In this document: positions 33,308-40,979 of the stretch, piece after piece
Layout: the number at the start of each line of letters is the position of its first letter
Position numbering within the stretch: position 1 is the stretch's first letter
DNA from: GWE2-42-39 sp963668595
GTDB lineage: Bacteria > Bacteroidota > Bacteroidia > Bacteroidales > Prolixibacteraceae
Reading direction: 5' to 3'
Assembly: GCA_963668595.1 (NCBI GenBank)
Contig: OY764876.1
Coordinates: 3,162,001 to 3,226,000, forward strand
DNA length: 64,000 nucleotides
Notes under the pieces: model-generated
What the model was told of the DNA's origin: nothing
Databases searched by the model: none
Seen by the model: only the letters and a program-made list of their open reading frames with translations
Translations under genes and position numbers: made by a program

Positions 33308-34687
33308 CTATTTCCTCTTTATATTGCTGATTCCATACGGAAAACGCTCCGGACGGCTCAACATCGCATTGGCTTCCTCATCGTTTTCAAAACGTTCGGT
33401 TCCCGGATTCCATCGCAATTTGCGATTGAGTTTCATCGCAATATGCGTAATCAAACAAATAGAGCAGGCACGATGACCAATTTCGGCCGGAGAGATTGGC
33501 TCTTTTTTCGTTTGAATACATTCGAGCCAATTGCCGTGTTGTTCATCGCTTCGGTACAAGTGAATTTCATTTTCACCAATCACTGATTCCAGAATTTTCG
33601 GATCGCTGGCATCCAAAGCTTTTGCACTTTTGGCTTTCGATACCGGATCACTTGCCGAAGCAAGGTAGGAGCCACGCGAAACAAAAATCCATCCTTCGGT
33701 TCCCTCGTACCGTATGCCGTTGGTATAGCCGCCACTGGTGTACATCGTGATGCCGTTGGCATATTCAGCTTTGGCCATGAAATCGCCATGAACATCCCAC
33801 AAACCTGACTTCGGAAATTCGGCAACTGCTTCAACTGAAATCGGGCCCGTGCATTCAGTATCCATTCCCCAAGCGGCCGAATCGTAGTGGTGTTGTCCCC
33901 AACCGGTGATCATTCCGGCCCCAAACTGTTCGCGACGCAGCCAACCCGGACGATCGTATCCTTTTTGCGGGTGTACGCCAATTTCTGTGTACGGAACATA
34001 CGGCGTTTCGCCCAGCCACATATCGTAATTGAATCCTTTTGGAACAGGCATTTCAGAAGCCTCGGGTCCCGATGGATCGCCGGGCAAACCAATTTTTACG
34101 GTGTGCACGCGGCCAATTCGTCCATTCCGAACCAATTCGGCAGCAATACGGAATTGAGGCGACGATCGTTGTTGAGTCCCAACCTGTAAAATAATTCCTT
34201 TTTCCTTTACAATATTGGCCATAATTCGGCCTTCGGTAACCGTAAGAGAAGTAGGTTTTTGTACGTACACATGTTTCCCGGCCAAAGCTGCTTCCACCAC
34301 CGGCTGTGCATGCCAATGATCAGGAGTACTGATCACCACCGCATCAATATCTTTGTTCAAAAGCATTTCGCGATAATCGTCGTACATTTTGGCGTTTACA
34401 TAGTTGTGCTGACCTGTTTTATTCTTGTAGTAGTCATCTACTAGCTTCTTCCCATCAACCAGCCGGTTTTTATCGAGATCGCAAACCGCAATCATGCGGG
34501 CCACCTCGTGTTGCAAAGTTCCGGGCATGTCGTGATCGCGGGCAATACGACCGCAACCGATCTGCCCGACATTGATTTTATTGCTGGGCGCATTTTTGCC
34601 CATCACTGATGAGGGAATAATCGTTGGTATGACTAGTGTTGCGGTGGTACTTATCAGAGTATTTTTCAGAAATTTTCTTCGTTCCAT
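33308..34687 (-). CDS. Tat-exported Gfo/Idh/MocA family oxidoreductase
   Basis: A 459-residue NAD(P)-dependent sugar oxidoreductase-like protein. The N-terminal MERRKFLKNTLIS is a twin-arginine signal and a hydrophobic stretch follows to about residue 30. The Rossmann domain has NVGQIGCGRIARDHDMPG, DAVVISTPDHWHAQPVVEAA and the EKP-like GKHVYVQKPTSLTVTEG (Gln replaces Glu before Lys-Pro). The C-terminal domain contains WGQHHYDSAAWGMD and GNWLECIQTKKEPISPAEIGH. Members act on cyclic polyols, sugars or glycosidic bonds by an oxidation/reduction mechanism. Substrate is unknown. It lies between a PmoA-like gene and DUF2264 in a catabolic operon. Confidence 0.92.
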   Translation of the reverse strand: MERRKFLKNTLISTTATLVIPTIIPSSVMGKNAPSNKINVGQIGCGRIARDHDMPGTLQHEVARMIAVCDLDKNRLVDGKKLVDDYYKNKTGQHNYVNAKMYDDYREMLLNKDIDAVVISTPDHWHAQPVVEAALAGKHVYVQKPTSLTVTEGRIMANIVKEKGIILQVGTQQRSSPQFRIAAELVRNGRIGRVHTVKIGLPGDPSGPEASEMPVPKGFNYDMWLGETPYVPYTEIGVHPQKGYDRPGWLRREQFGAGMITGWGQHHYDSAAWGMDTECTGPISVEAVAEFPKSGLWDVHGDFMAKAEYANGITMYTSGGYTNGIRYEGTEGWIFVSRGSYLASASDPVSKAKSAKALDASDPKILESVIGENEIHLYRSDEQHGNWLECIQTKKEPISPAEIGHRACSICLITHIAMKLNRKLRWNPGTERFENDEEANAMLSRPERFPYGISNIKRK

Positions 34688-34755
34688 TGGTTTAGTTTTT
34701 TATTTCGTGGTTTTTATTTAGTAACCAGAATAATACATTGCGGCATTATTAATGA

Positions 34756-34825
34756 TTCGGGTTGCGAGATCCGACTTGCGGGTTACAAGTCTCAACCCGA
34801 AACTAGCAACCTGCAACTCGGATCT
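34756..34825. repeat. Nested inverted-repeat cluster in an operon gap
   Basis: Within the 136-bp gap between the PmoA-like and Gfo/Idh genes, TTCGGGTTG (34756) pairs with CAACCCGAA near 34802. Inside it, GACTTG and CAAGTC form a second stem with a 7-nt loop. AGATCCG at 34767-34773 also pairs with CGGATCT at 34819-34825, running into the preceding gene's end. These mutually exclusive stems could act as an mRNA stabiliser or terminator/antiterminator; the words resemble repetitive intergenic elements. Confidence 0.55.
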
Positions 34826-35717
34826 ATTCCGCTGCATACTTCTCAAATTGTTCCGCAACTTTTGCCGTTTCGTGTGTTCCTGAGTGAACAAGCACACGAT
34901 ATTTTAGCCGGATGGTTTCACCTTTCTTCATCATTGTTACTTTATCGTTGGCGGGCCAGTACATGGGAGTTGGTGAGAAAAAACCATAGTCGCGGGTAAA
35001 CCAGGGCGACGGATACCAATTGTTCGACGGATGCTGCATGATGGCCATCCCTTCAATTTTCTCACCACGCTTTCCGTAGCAATCAATCCAGGGCGATGCC
35101 TTTCCAAAAGTGCCTGCCTCCCCGGTAGCACCCTCTGCATTGATCATCGTTCCGCCATTCACAACAGCCAAGGCCGGATCTATTCTTCCCGAAAAAAGTG
35201 AATGGTTGGTTTTCTCAATTGTCACGTCAATCAGTATCTCCATGGTAATTTCAAAATCAATCTGAAATAATTCTTTGGAGGGTGCTGTAATCGTGATTTT
35301 ACGGAGGTCTTTTATTGGCGAAACGGCTCCCGGACGACTCCAAATACACTCATTTTCGAGAACAACACGGGGACCATCGTTTTCTACAATGTCTTCGCGT
35401 AGCGATATAATTCGCCCACGTTCAAGTCCTTCCTGCCAATAGTTTCCGCCATTTACGCGGTCGCAACCGAAAAACAAAGAACTGTGGTGAGGATAGGTAC
35501 CATTGCGCATCGAAGTTACACAAGCTCCCGATGGGCCGTTTACCGGATAGAAAAACGGATACTTTTCATTTTCAGCAAAAATATAGCTGGTAAAAAACAG
35601 GTTGTCGATGGAAACATCGATTTTATCGCCCTTTTTAACTGCTGAAATTTTAGATTGACCATGAATCGATCCGGCCAAAAGAATTAGCACAAATAAGTTA
35701 ATCAGTTTAAGTTTCAT
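34824..35717 (-). CDS. PmoA-like (DUF6807) secreted protein, short form
   Basis: A 297-residue protein with a signal peptide (1-20, ending SIHGQ) and a beta-sandwich DUF6807 core. Diagnostic words are FFYPVNGPSGACVTSMRNG, YPHHSSLFFGCDRVNGGNYW, AIMQHPSNNWYPSPWFTRDY and GETIRLKYRVLVHSG near the C-terminus. The DUF6807 family (annotated PmoA) is common in Bacteroidota and Planctomycetota sugar-catabolism loci; its activity is unclear. It starts 33 bp after the stop of the longer paralogue at 35751, so the two are one operon. The stop region overlaps a repeat cluster. Confidence 0.84.
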   Translation of the reverse strand: MKLKLINLFVLILLAGSIHGQSKISAVKKGDKIDVSIDNLFFTSYIFAENEKYPFFYPVNGPSGACVTSMRNGTYPHHSSLFFGCDRVNGGNYWQEGLERGRIISLREDIVENDGPRVVLENECIWSRPGAVSPIKDLRKITITAPSKELFQIDFEITMEILIDVTIEKTNHSLFSGRIDPALAVVNGGTMINAEGATGEAGTFGKASPWIDCYGKRGEKIEGMAIMQHPSNNWYPSPWFTRDYGFFSPTPMYWPANDKVTMMKKGETIRLKYRVLVHSGTHETAKVAEQFEKYAAE

Positions 35718-35750
35718 TGTAGGTTAAGTTATAAGTTTCAGCTTACGAGT

Positions 35751-37010
35751 TTATTTCAAAATATTGATTTTGGGTGGATTGGCAAAAGCCTGCCAGTAAT
35801 TTTCGGCTTCTTCGGGCATCATTTTGCCATCGAAAATAACTAATCGGTATCTCAGCGTATAATTGTTTCCTCTTTCCAGTTTCCAGTCTTTATGGCGAAT
35901 GGGACAAAACTCAAAAAACATATCTCCGTCACCATTCGAATCTTCAGGCCAAACGCGCATGGGTTCAGGATGCATCCGATTGGCCGGGAAGCTCATAAAA
36001 AGTATTCCGGAACGACCTTCCTGAGTAGCCGATTCTCCCTCGATGATACACCAGCGAGCAGTTGAACCGTCTGCTTCTTTTCGGTTTTTTCCTTCGGAAG
36101 TAAGAACCGAACTATTGTTTTTGTTCCATTTATCGGTGGCACGATAGCCAATTCCTCCGCCATAACGATAGGCCGCCAGTAAAATACCTGAATCAAGCAG
36201 CGTATTTAACGTACTCATATAATCAAGCAAAAAACGCTGGTTGGCAATATTCCAAACACGGACATCGAATAACTCATTTATAGCAATGTTATCGGGGCCA
36301 TTGGAGCCAAAATCAATGTGTTCCTGAAGCGATTTAAATCCGGAAAAAACAGGGCCTTCAACCTGTGAAATTAATCCGGAGAAACGAACTGTGCCCTGTC
36401 CTTTATACAAGTTCCAAAAGTCAACCTCTCGTTTTCCAATATAAGTTAGTGTCCACGGATTCCATATTCCATAGTGGTGGTAATGGTCTGGTGCCTGAAT
36501 GCGCGTCAGTACTTCGCCACCGGGAGAATATACCGGATGCAGAAACGCCGATCTCCTGAACAACGGATTTACTCCTTTCGGTGGATTGACCGTTTCAATC
36601 TGGTAACTCAAAACCGTTTTATTCCCTGCTACCATATCCAATGTTCCGTCTTTCGTTATTGTCTTTATTCCCGTCTGAAACATTGGAGGATTTGCGGTCT
36701 TACGCAAAACAAAAGTTCGTTTGGAATTTTTCAGGGTGAATCCATTCAGAATAAACCAGATTTTAGCGCACTGACCGGTTTCCAGTTGTATTGGAATAGC
36801 AGTTTCAGTTTTCTCTTTTATTTCGAAAAGCGCCAGTTTCAACGAATCGGTATTGTAATTTACCTGATCAATCGTCAAACACACGGGGCAATCAGTGCGG
36901 TCTGTTGTTCCGGCCAGAACTTCGAATTTCAGCAAATCCTGTGCTGAAGCATTCAAACAAAATATAGCGACTTGAATAAGATACAACGCTTTTCGGAGAT
37001 AGGTTTTCAT
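35751..37010 (-). CDS. PmoA-like (DUF6807) secreted protein, long form
   Basis: A 419-residue exported protein, signal peptide 1-23 (IFCLNASAQ). After an N-terminal beta-domain (about 30-130) comes a DUF6807 core with FLHPVYSPGGEVLTRIQAPD, HYHHYGIWNPWTLTYIGKRE, VDFWNLYKGQGTVRF and FPANRMHPEPMRVWPEDS. It is first in the catabolic operon. Its ATG lies 2 bp from a 25-bp sequence that is repeated in inverted orientation beyond the AraC gene, so its expression is the one most exposed to whatever that repeat does. The paired HH of YHHYG mirrors the YPHHS motif of its shorter neighbour. Activity is unknown. Confidence 0.84.
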   Translation of the reverse strand: MKTYLRKALYLIQVAIFCLNASAQDLLKFEVLAGTTDRTDCPVCLTIDQVNYNTDSLKLALFEIKEKTETAIPIQLETGQCAKIWFILNGFTLKNSKRTFVLRKTANPPMFQTGIKTITKDGTLDMVAGNKTVLSYQIETVNPPKGVNPLFRRSAFLHPVYSPGGEVLTRIQAPDHYHHYGIWNPWTLTYIGKREVDFWNLYKGQGTVRFSGLISQVEGPVFSGFKSLQEHIDFGSNGPDNIAINELFDVRVWNIANQRFLLDYMSTLNTLLDSGILLAAYRYGGGIGYRATDKWNKNNSSVLTSEGKNRKEADGSTARWCIIEGESATQEGRSGILFMSFPANRMHPEPMRVWPEDSNGDGDMFFEFCPIRHKDWKLERGNNYTLRYRLVIFDGKMMPEEAENYWQAFANPPKINILK

Positions 37011-37012
37011 AA

Positions 37013-37037
37013 GTATAAATTCTCAAAGTTGGTTCGT
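37013..37037. repeat. Left copy of a perfect 25-bp inverted repeat flanking araC-like gene
   Basis: This 25-mer (starts GTATAAATTCTC, ends GTTGGTTCGT on the plus strand) is the exact reverse complement of 38266-38290. It ends 2 bp before the ATG of the minus-strand PmoA-like gene. A partial TAnnTTTG match (CAACTTTG) lies inside it on the minus strand. It could be an operator or a recombination site for promoter inversion. Confidence 0.9.
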
Positions 37038-37093
37038 CTAATTTTCGTAAACATTACACTATTTCAAACTACTTTTCAACGGAGTGGAAAGCC

Positions 37094-37111
37094 ATCCGCC
37101 AGCTGGCGGAT
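37094..37111. repeat. Perfect 18-bp palindrome between divergent genes
   Basis: ATCCGCCAGCTGGCGGAT is fully self-complementary and GC-rich in an AT-rich promoter region, 183 bp upstream of the AraC start and 84 bp upstream of the divergent operon. It may be a dimeric-regulator operator or a dispersed palindromic element. Confidence 0.7.
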
Positions 37112-37293
37112 CATCTCCGGTTTATGCGGGCTTTTCTCACACATGGCTATTCCATCGTTTGAAATTCTTTTTTGCGTTCGTTTCCGGTTTTCTGGTTTGG
37201 TCAATTCAAAAATACCTGCTACACGGCAGCTTATCCAGTACTATTTTAACAAGCCTTTGTATTATTTTTGCAAGACAACAAAATCAATGCACC

Positions 37294-38160
37294 ATGAAGA
37301 TAATGCGCGAACAGGTGAGTTTCCCTCCTCGTACCCTTCTGAAAGTCAAGTGGGACGATTTTCCTCGGTTTACTTACCCCTGGCATTTTCATAGTGAATT
37401 CGAAATTGTTTACGTGCTGAAAAGCTCGGGAAAACGATTTGTAGCCGACAGCATTGAACCGTTCGCCGATGGCGACATTATTCTTATGGGAAGCAACCTG
37501 CCCCATTTCTGGAAAAGCGAGTCGGAAGAAGGAATTGAAAACCGGGTGAATGCTATTATTGTACAGTTTCACAGCGATTTTTTCAGGGAAGAGATCAATT
37601 CGTATCCCGAGTTTCACCGCATCAGCGAAATGTTGAAGCGAGCCACAAGAGGTATTCATTTTATTCAGCCAGCAAGTGAAAAAATTGGTCGCATGCTCAA
37701 GCGCTTGCTTAAACTAAACGGACTGGAACGAATGCTTTACTTTATTAAACTAATGGATGTAATGGCCCGAACCGATAATTACCGGCTACTGGCAAGCAAA
37801 ACCTACCAACTGGAAGAACACAAAGTATTGAATAGCCGTCTGGATAAAATCATGCACTTTATCAACACCAACTATCAACGAAAAATTACACAGGAAGAAG
37901 TCGCTTCAAAAATCGGAATGACCACGGCTGCTTTTTGCCGGTATTTCAAAGAAAAAACAGGCAAGGGATTTATCTTCTTTATCAATGAAATGCGCATCGG
38001 TTACGCTTGTAAGCTGTTGGTCGAGAATCATCTCTCTATTTCACAAATCTGTTTTGAATGCGGATTCAACAATCTTTCCAATTTTAACCGGATGTTTAAA
38101 CGGCAAACCGGATTTACTCCCGGCGAATACCAACAACAATTTATACGGGCAACTGTTTAA
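37294..38160 (+). CDS. AraC-family transcriptional regulator with cupin sensor domain
   Basis: I chose the ATG at 37294 (MKIMREQVSFPPRTLLKVKW), 288 residues; the open extension to 37084 is not protein-like. An N-terminal cupin (about 15-95, YPWHFHSEFEIVYVLKSSGKRF, GDIILMGSNLPHFWKS) should bind a small sugar. The C-terminal double HTH (about 190-285) has KITQEEVASKIGMTTAAFCR and HLSISQICFECGFNNLSNFN, ending FKRQTGFTPGEYQQ. It is divergent from the PmoA/Gfo-Idh/DUF2264 operon, its likely target. A TATTTTTG -7 element lies at 37263-37270. The whole gene is enclosed by the 25-bp inverted repeat. Confidence 0.93.
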   Translation: MKIMREQVSFPPRTLLKVKWDDFPRFTYPWHFHSEFEIVYVLKSSGKRFVADSIEPFADGDIILMGSNLPHFWKSESEEGIENRVNAIIVQFHSDFFREEINSYPEFHRISEMLKRATRGIHFIQPASEKIGRMLKRLLKLNGLERMLYFIKLMDVMARTDNYRLLASKTYQLEEHKVLNSRLDKIMHFINTNYQRKITQEEVASKIGMTTAAFCRYFKEKTGKGFIFFINEMRIGYACKLLVENHLSISQICFECGFNNLSNFNRMFKRQTGFTPGEYQQQFIRATV

Positions 38161-38265
38161 ATATACGATTTGACAATTGACCTCTTACTACTTCAGCCAA
38201 TTCTCATGCAATACAAAGTCTTCAATCATTAAGCCTGAGATTTTAATTAAAAAACAAAAGTTGAT

Positions 38266-38290
38266 ACGAACCAACTTTGAGAATTTATAC
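38266..38290. repeat. Right copy of the perfect 25-bp inverted repeat
   Basis: Exact reverse complement of 37013-37037. As on the left, an ATGAAAA follows two bases later, here opening a 7-codon frame (MKNFMCH, 38293-38316) that then stops. The M20 dipeptidase ATG lies 90 bp downstream. The shared 25-mer plus ATGAAAA could mean an old duplication of a promoter/5' end, an operator pair or an inversion site. Confidence 0.9.
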
Positions 38291-38379
38291 AAATGAAAAA
38301 TTTCATGTGTCATTAAAAATCAAATTCCTATTTTTAACAACGACTACAAATACAACAACGATAACAAATAATTATTCCC

Positions 38380-39750
38380 ATGGAAAATATTGAAAAATAC
38401 ATTGACGAGAACAAAGAACGTTTCCTCAACGAGTTATTCGGACTGATCCGCATTCCTTCAATTAGTTCGATTAAAGAAAACAAACCCGAAATGTACCGCG
38501 CTGCCGAGTACTGGAAAAAACTCTTGCTCGAAGCCGGAGCCGACCGAGCTGAAGTATTCGAAACAGCGGGAAATCCCGTCACTTTTGGTGAAAAAATTAT
38601 CGACACGGCATTGCCTACCGTACTGATTTACGGCCACATGGATGTGATGCCTGTCGATCCGATTCATTTATGGACCACTCCCCCGTTTGAACCCGAAATA
38701 CGCGACGGAAAAATATGGGCCCGTGGTGCCGACGACGACAAAGGTCAGGGATTCATGCATGCCAAAGCATTCGAGTACATGGTGCGCACCAATACTCTAC
38801 CCTGCAACGTGAAATTCATGATTGAAGGCGAAGAAGAAATTGGTTCGCCCAACTTAGGCAAGTGGTGTGCCGACAACAAGGAAATGCTGAAAGCCGACGT
38901 AATTCTGGTTTCCGACACCTCAATGATTGCCCGCGACATTCCATCAATCACCACCGGATTACGCGGTTTGGCTTACTGGCAGGTGGAAGTAACCGGCCCG
39001 AATAAAGACTTGCATTCAGGTTTGTTTGGCGGTTCGGTAGCTAACCCAATCAACGAATTAGCCAAACTAATTGCCCAAATGGTGGACGAAAACGGCCGCA
39101 TTACCATTCCTGGTTTTTACGACGATGTGATGGAAGTATCTGCCGAAGAACGCGAATTGCTGTCGCGCGCTCCCTTCGATGTAGAAAAATACAAGAAAGC
39201 GCTTGATGTGGAAGAACTAACCGGAGAAAAAGGCTATTCTCCGACTGAACGCACTGGTATTCGTCCGTCCTTCGACGTGTGCGGTATTTGGGGCGGTTAT
39301 ACCGGCGAAGGTGCAAAAACAGTTTTACCATCGAAAGCGTATGCCAAAATTTCGAGCCGGCTGGTTCCCAATCAGGAACATCACAAGATTGAAAAACTAT
39401 TCAAAGAATATTTCGAAAGCATTGCCCCTAAAACAGTGAAAGTAGAAGTTACTTACCTGCATGGCGGACAAGGCTACGTGTGCCCGATTGATGTGCCTGC
39501 CTATCAGGCCGCCGAAAAAGCGTACCTCGATGTATATGGCAAACGCCCTGTTCCGTTCCGCAGCGGGGGCAGCATCCCTATCATTTCAACTTTCGAAGAA
39601 GTGCTGGGAATTAAATCGGTGCTGATGGGCTTCGGTCTTGAATCGGATGCCATTCACTCGCCCAACGAAAACTTCCCGCTCGAACAGTTTTTCAACGGAA
39701 TCAAAACCATTCCGCTATTCTACCAGTACTATGCCGAAATGATGAAGTAA
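38380..39750 (+). CDS. M20 family dipeptidase
   Basis: A 456-residue zinc metallopeptidase of the carnosinase-like (CNDP/ArgE-type) M20 group, hydrolysing dipeptides or acylated amino acids in the cytoplasm; no signal peptide. Metal ligands include H86 and D88 in IYGHMDVMPVD, DDDKGQ after WARGA, the catalytic Glu in MIEGEEEIGSPN, and the later His in SDAIHSPNENF. The dimerisation lid lies between. It is downstream of the 25-bp repeat that also flanks the PmoA operon. No partner gene is adjacent. Confidence 0.92.
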   Translation: MENIEKYIDENKERFLNELFGLIRIPSISSIKENKPEMYRAAEYWKKLLLEAGADRAEVFETAGNPVTFGEKIIDTALPTVLIYGHMDVMPVDPIHLWTTPPFEPEIRDGKIWARGADDDKGQGFMHAKAFEYMVRTNTLPCNVKFMIEGEEEIGSPNLGKWCADNKEMLKADVILVSDTSMIARDIPSITTGLRGLAYWQVEVTGPNKDLHSGLFGGSVANPINELAKLIAQMVDENGRITIPGFYDDVMEVSAEERELLSRAPFDVEKYKKALDVEELTGEKGYSPTERTGIRPSFDVCGIWGGYTGEGAKTVLPSKAYAKISSRLVPNQEHHKIEKLFKEYFESIAPKTVKVEVTYLHGGQGYVCPIDVPAYQAAEKAYLDVYGKRPVPFRSGGSIPIISTFEEVLGIKSVLMGFGLESDAIHSPNENFPLEQFFNGIKTIPLFYQYYAEMMK

Positions 39751-39770
39751 TTGGGTTCATACCAATATTG

Positions 39771-39850
39771 TTTTGTCTCCCTGAACGAAGTGAAGGGTCT
39801 CTTTCTTTCTCAAAGAAGTTGCAGATTCTTCGCTTCGCTCAGAATGACAA
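39771..39850. repeat. Intergenic element with GAAGCGAAG-type words
   Basis: The gap after the M20 gene contains GAACGAAGTGAAGGGTCT and, about 50 bp on, the inverted form AGATTCTTCGCTTCGCTCAGAATG. This matches the dispersed GTCATTCTGAGCGAAGCG-type intergenic repeats common in Bacteroidota. A related fragment lies near 40741. No gene is present. Confidence 0.5.
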
Positions 39851-40043
39851 TTCAAACGATTTAAGTAGTCAGAATAATATATTGTCGCGTTGAATATGCA
39901 TAAGAAGCTGATTACTTGCCACTATGCAAATCGTAAATAGTAAATTATTTAATAGTAAATACTCAAACACGTCTTAACAACCTTTTTGTTTTCTGGTGTT
40001 TTGTTTTTGCCGTACCTTGCATCCGGTTTTAATTTATGCTGAA

Positions 40044-40712
40044 ATGGAAAAAACAGTTGCCCTGATTGTCGCCGGAGGTGCCGGAACCCGAATGGGAGCA
40101 TCGCTTCCCAAACAATTTTTGCCCCTCAACGGAGAGCCGGTTTTGATGCACACCTTACGCGCATTTCACCGGTTCAGTCAGTCGATGCAATTGGTTGTTG
40201 TGCTTCCATCCGATCAGTTCGACACGTGGAAAGAATTGTGTACTCTGCACCAATTCGACTTGCCGCACCAGTTGGTGGCTGGTGGCAACGAGCGTTTCTT
40301 TTCAGTAAAAAATGGTTTGACGGTCGTTCCCAACGAAGGCATTGTTTTTATTCACGACGGTGTGCGCCCTCTGGTTAGCGCCGAGACCATTGCCCGCTGT
40401 TATCAAACGGCTGTGCAATGGGGAAATGCCATTCCGGTGATGCCACTTACCGAGTCGTTGCGCGAAACCGGCAAAGGCGATACCAGCCGAGCTGTTAACC
40501 GCAGTCACTACATGCTGGTACAAACACCGCAAACATTCCGCATTCCGGTTATTCAGGAAGCCTATCAACAAGAATACGATCCGGCATTTACCGACGATGC
40601 TTCGGTGCTGGAAAACCTCGGTGAATCGATTCACCTGGTTGAAGGCAATTTCGAAAACATTAAAATTACCCGCCCCTTCGATTTAATCGTTGCCGAAGCT
40701 TTATTGAAGTAA
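40044..40712 (+). CDS. ispD: 2-C-methyl-D-erythritol 4-phosphate cytidylyltransferase
   Basis: Third enzyme of the MEP isoprenoid pathway; forms CDP-ME from MEP and CTP. I chose the ATG at 40044 (MEKTVALIVAGGAGTRMG), 222 residues, the family length; the extension to 39996 lacks conserved sequence. The signature GGAGTRMGASLPKQF lies at 11-25, and HDGVRPLVS and MLVQTPQTFR, plus FTDDASVLE, follow. Its pathway partner dxr is elsewhere in the window (51982-53145), so MEP genes are dispersed. Confidence 0.96.
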   Translation: MEKTVALIVAGGAGTRMGASLPKQFLPLNGEPVLMHTLRAFHRFSQSMQLVVVLPSDQFDTWKELCTLHQFDLPHQLVAGGNERFFSVKNGLTVVPNEGIVFIHDGVRPLVSAETIARCYQTAVQWGNAIPVMPLTESLRETGKGDTSRAVNRSHYMLVQTPQTFRIPVIQEAYQQEYDPAFTDDASVLENLGESIHLVEGNFENIKITRPFDLIVAEALLK

Positions 40713-40938
40713 GAGAGATTGACTATTTACTATTCAATCTTTGTCATTCTGTCTTGACTTTTTGTAAGCTCATCAGTGCGCCTCATTTCCGCGAAGGGGG
40801 GAATCCCATGAAATAAAAATTAGGCTAAAACGCCCTCCCAACCATTCAAACTTTTGCCTTTTTACTCTACCCTTTTTACTTTGATTTTCATATCTTTGAA
40901 AAAGATAAATAAGAAAAAACAGGTGATTATACACCTTC

Positions 40939-40948
40939 GTTAGCCTTC
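40939..40948. repeat. Left 10-bp border repeat of a possible gene cassette
   Basis: GTTAGCCTTC here is the exact reverse complement of GAAGGCTAAC at 41664-41673, which overlaps the stop of the gene between them. The placement resembles the GTTRRRY/RYYYAAC core sites of integron cassettes but does not match their consensus exactly. Confidence 0.5.
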
Positions 40949-40979
40949 ATTTTGAAAAACACAAAACATAGACATCTAA

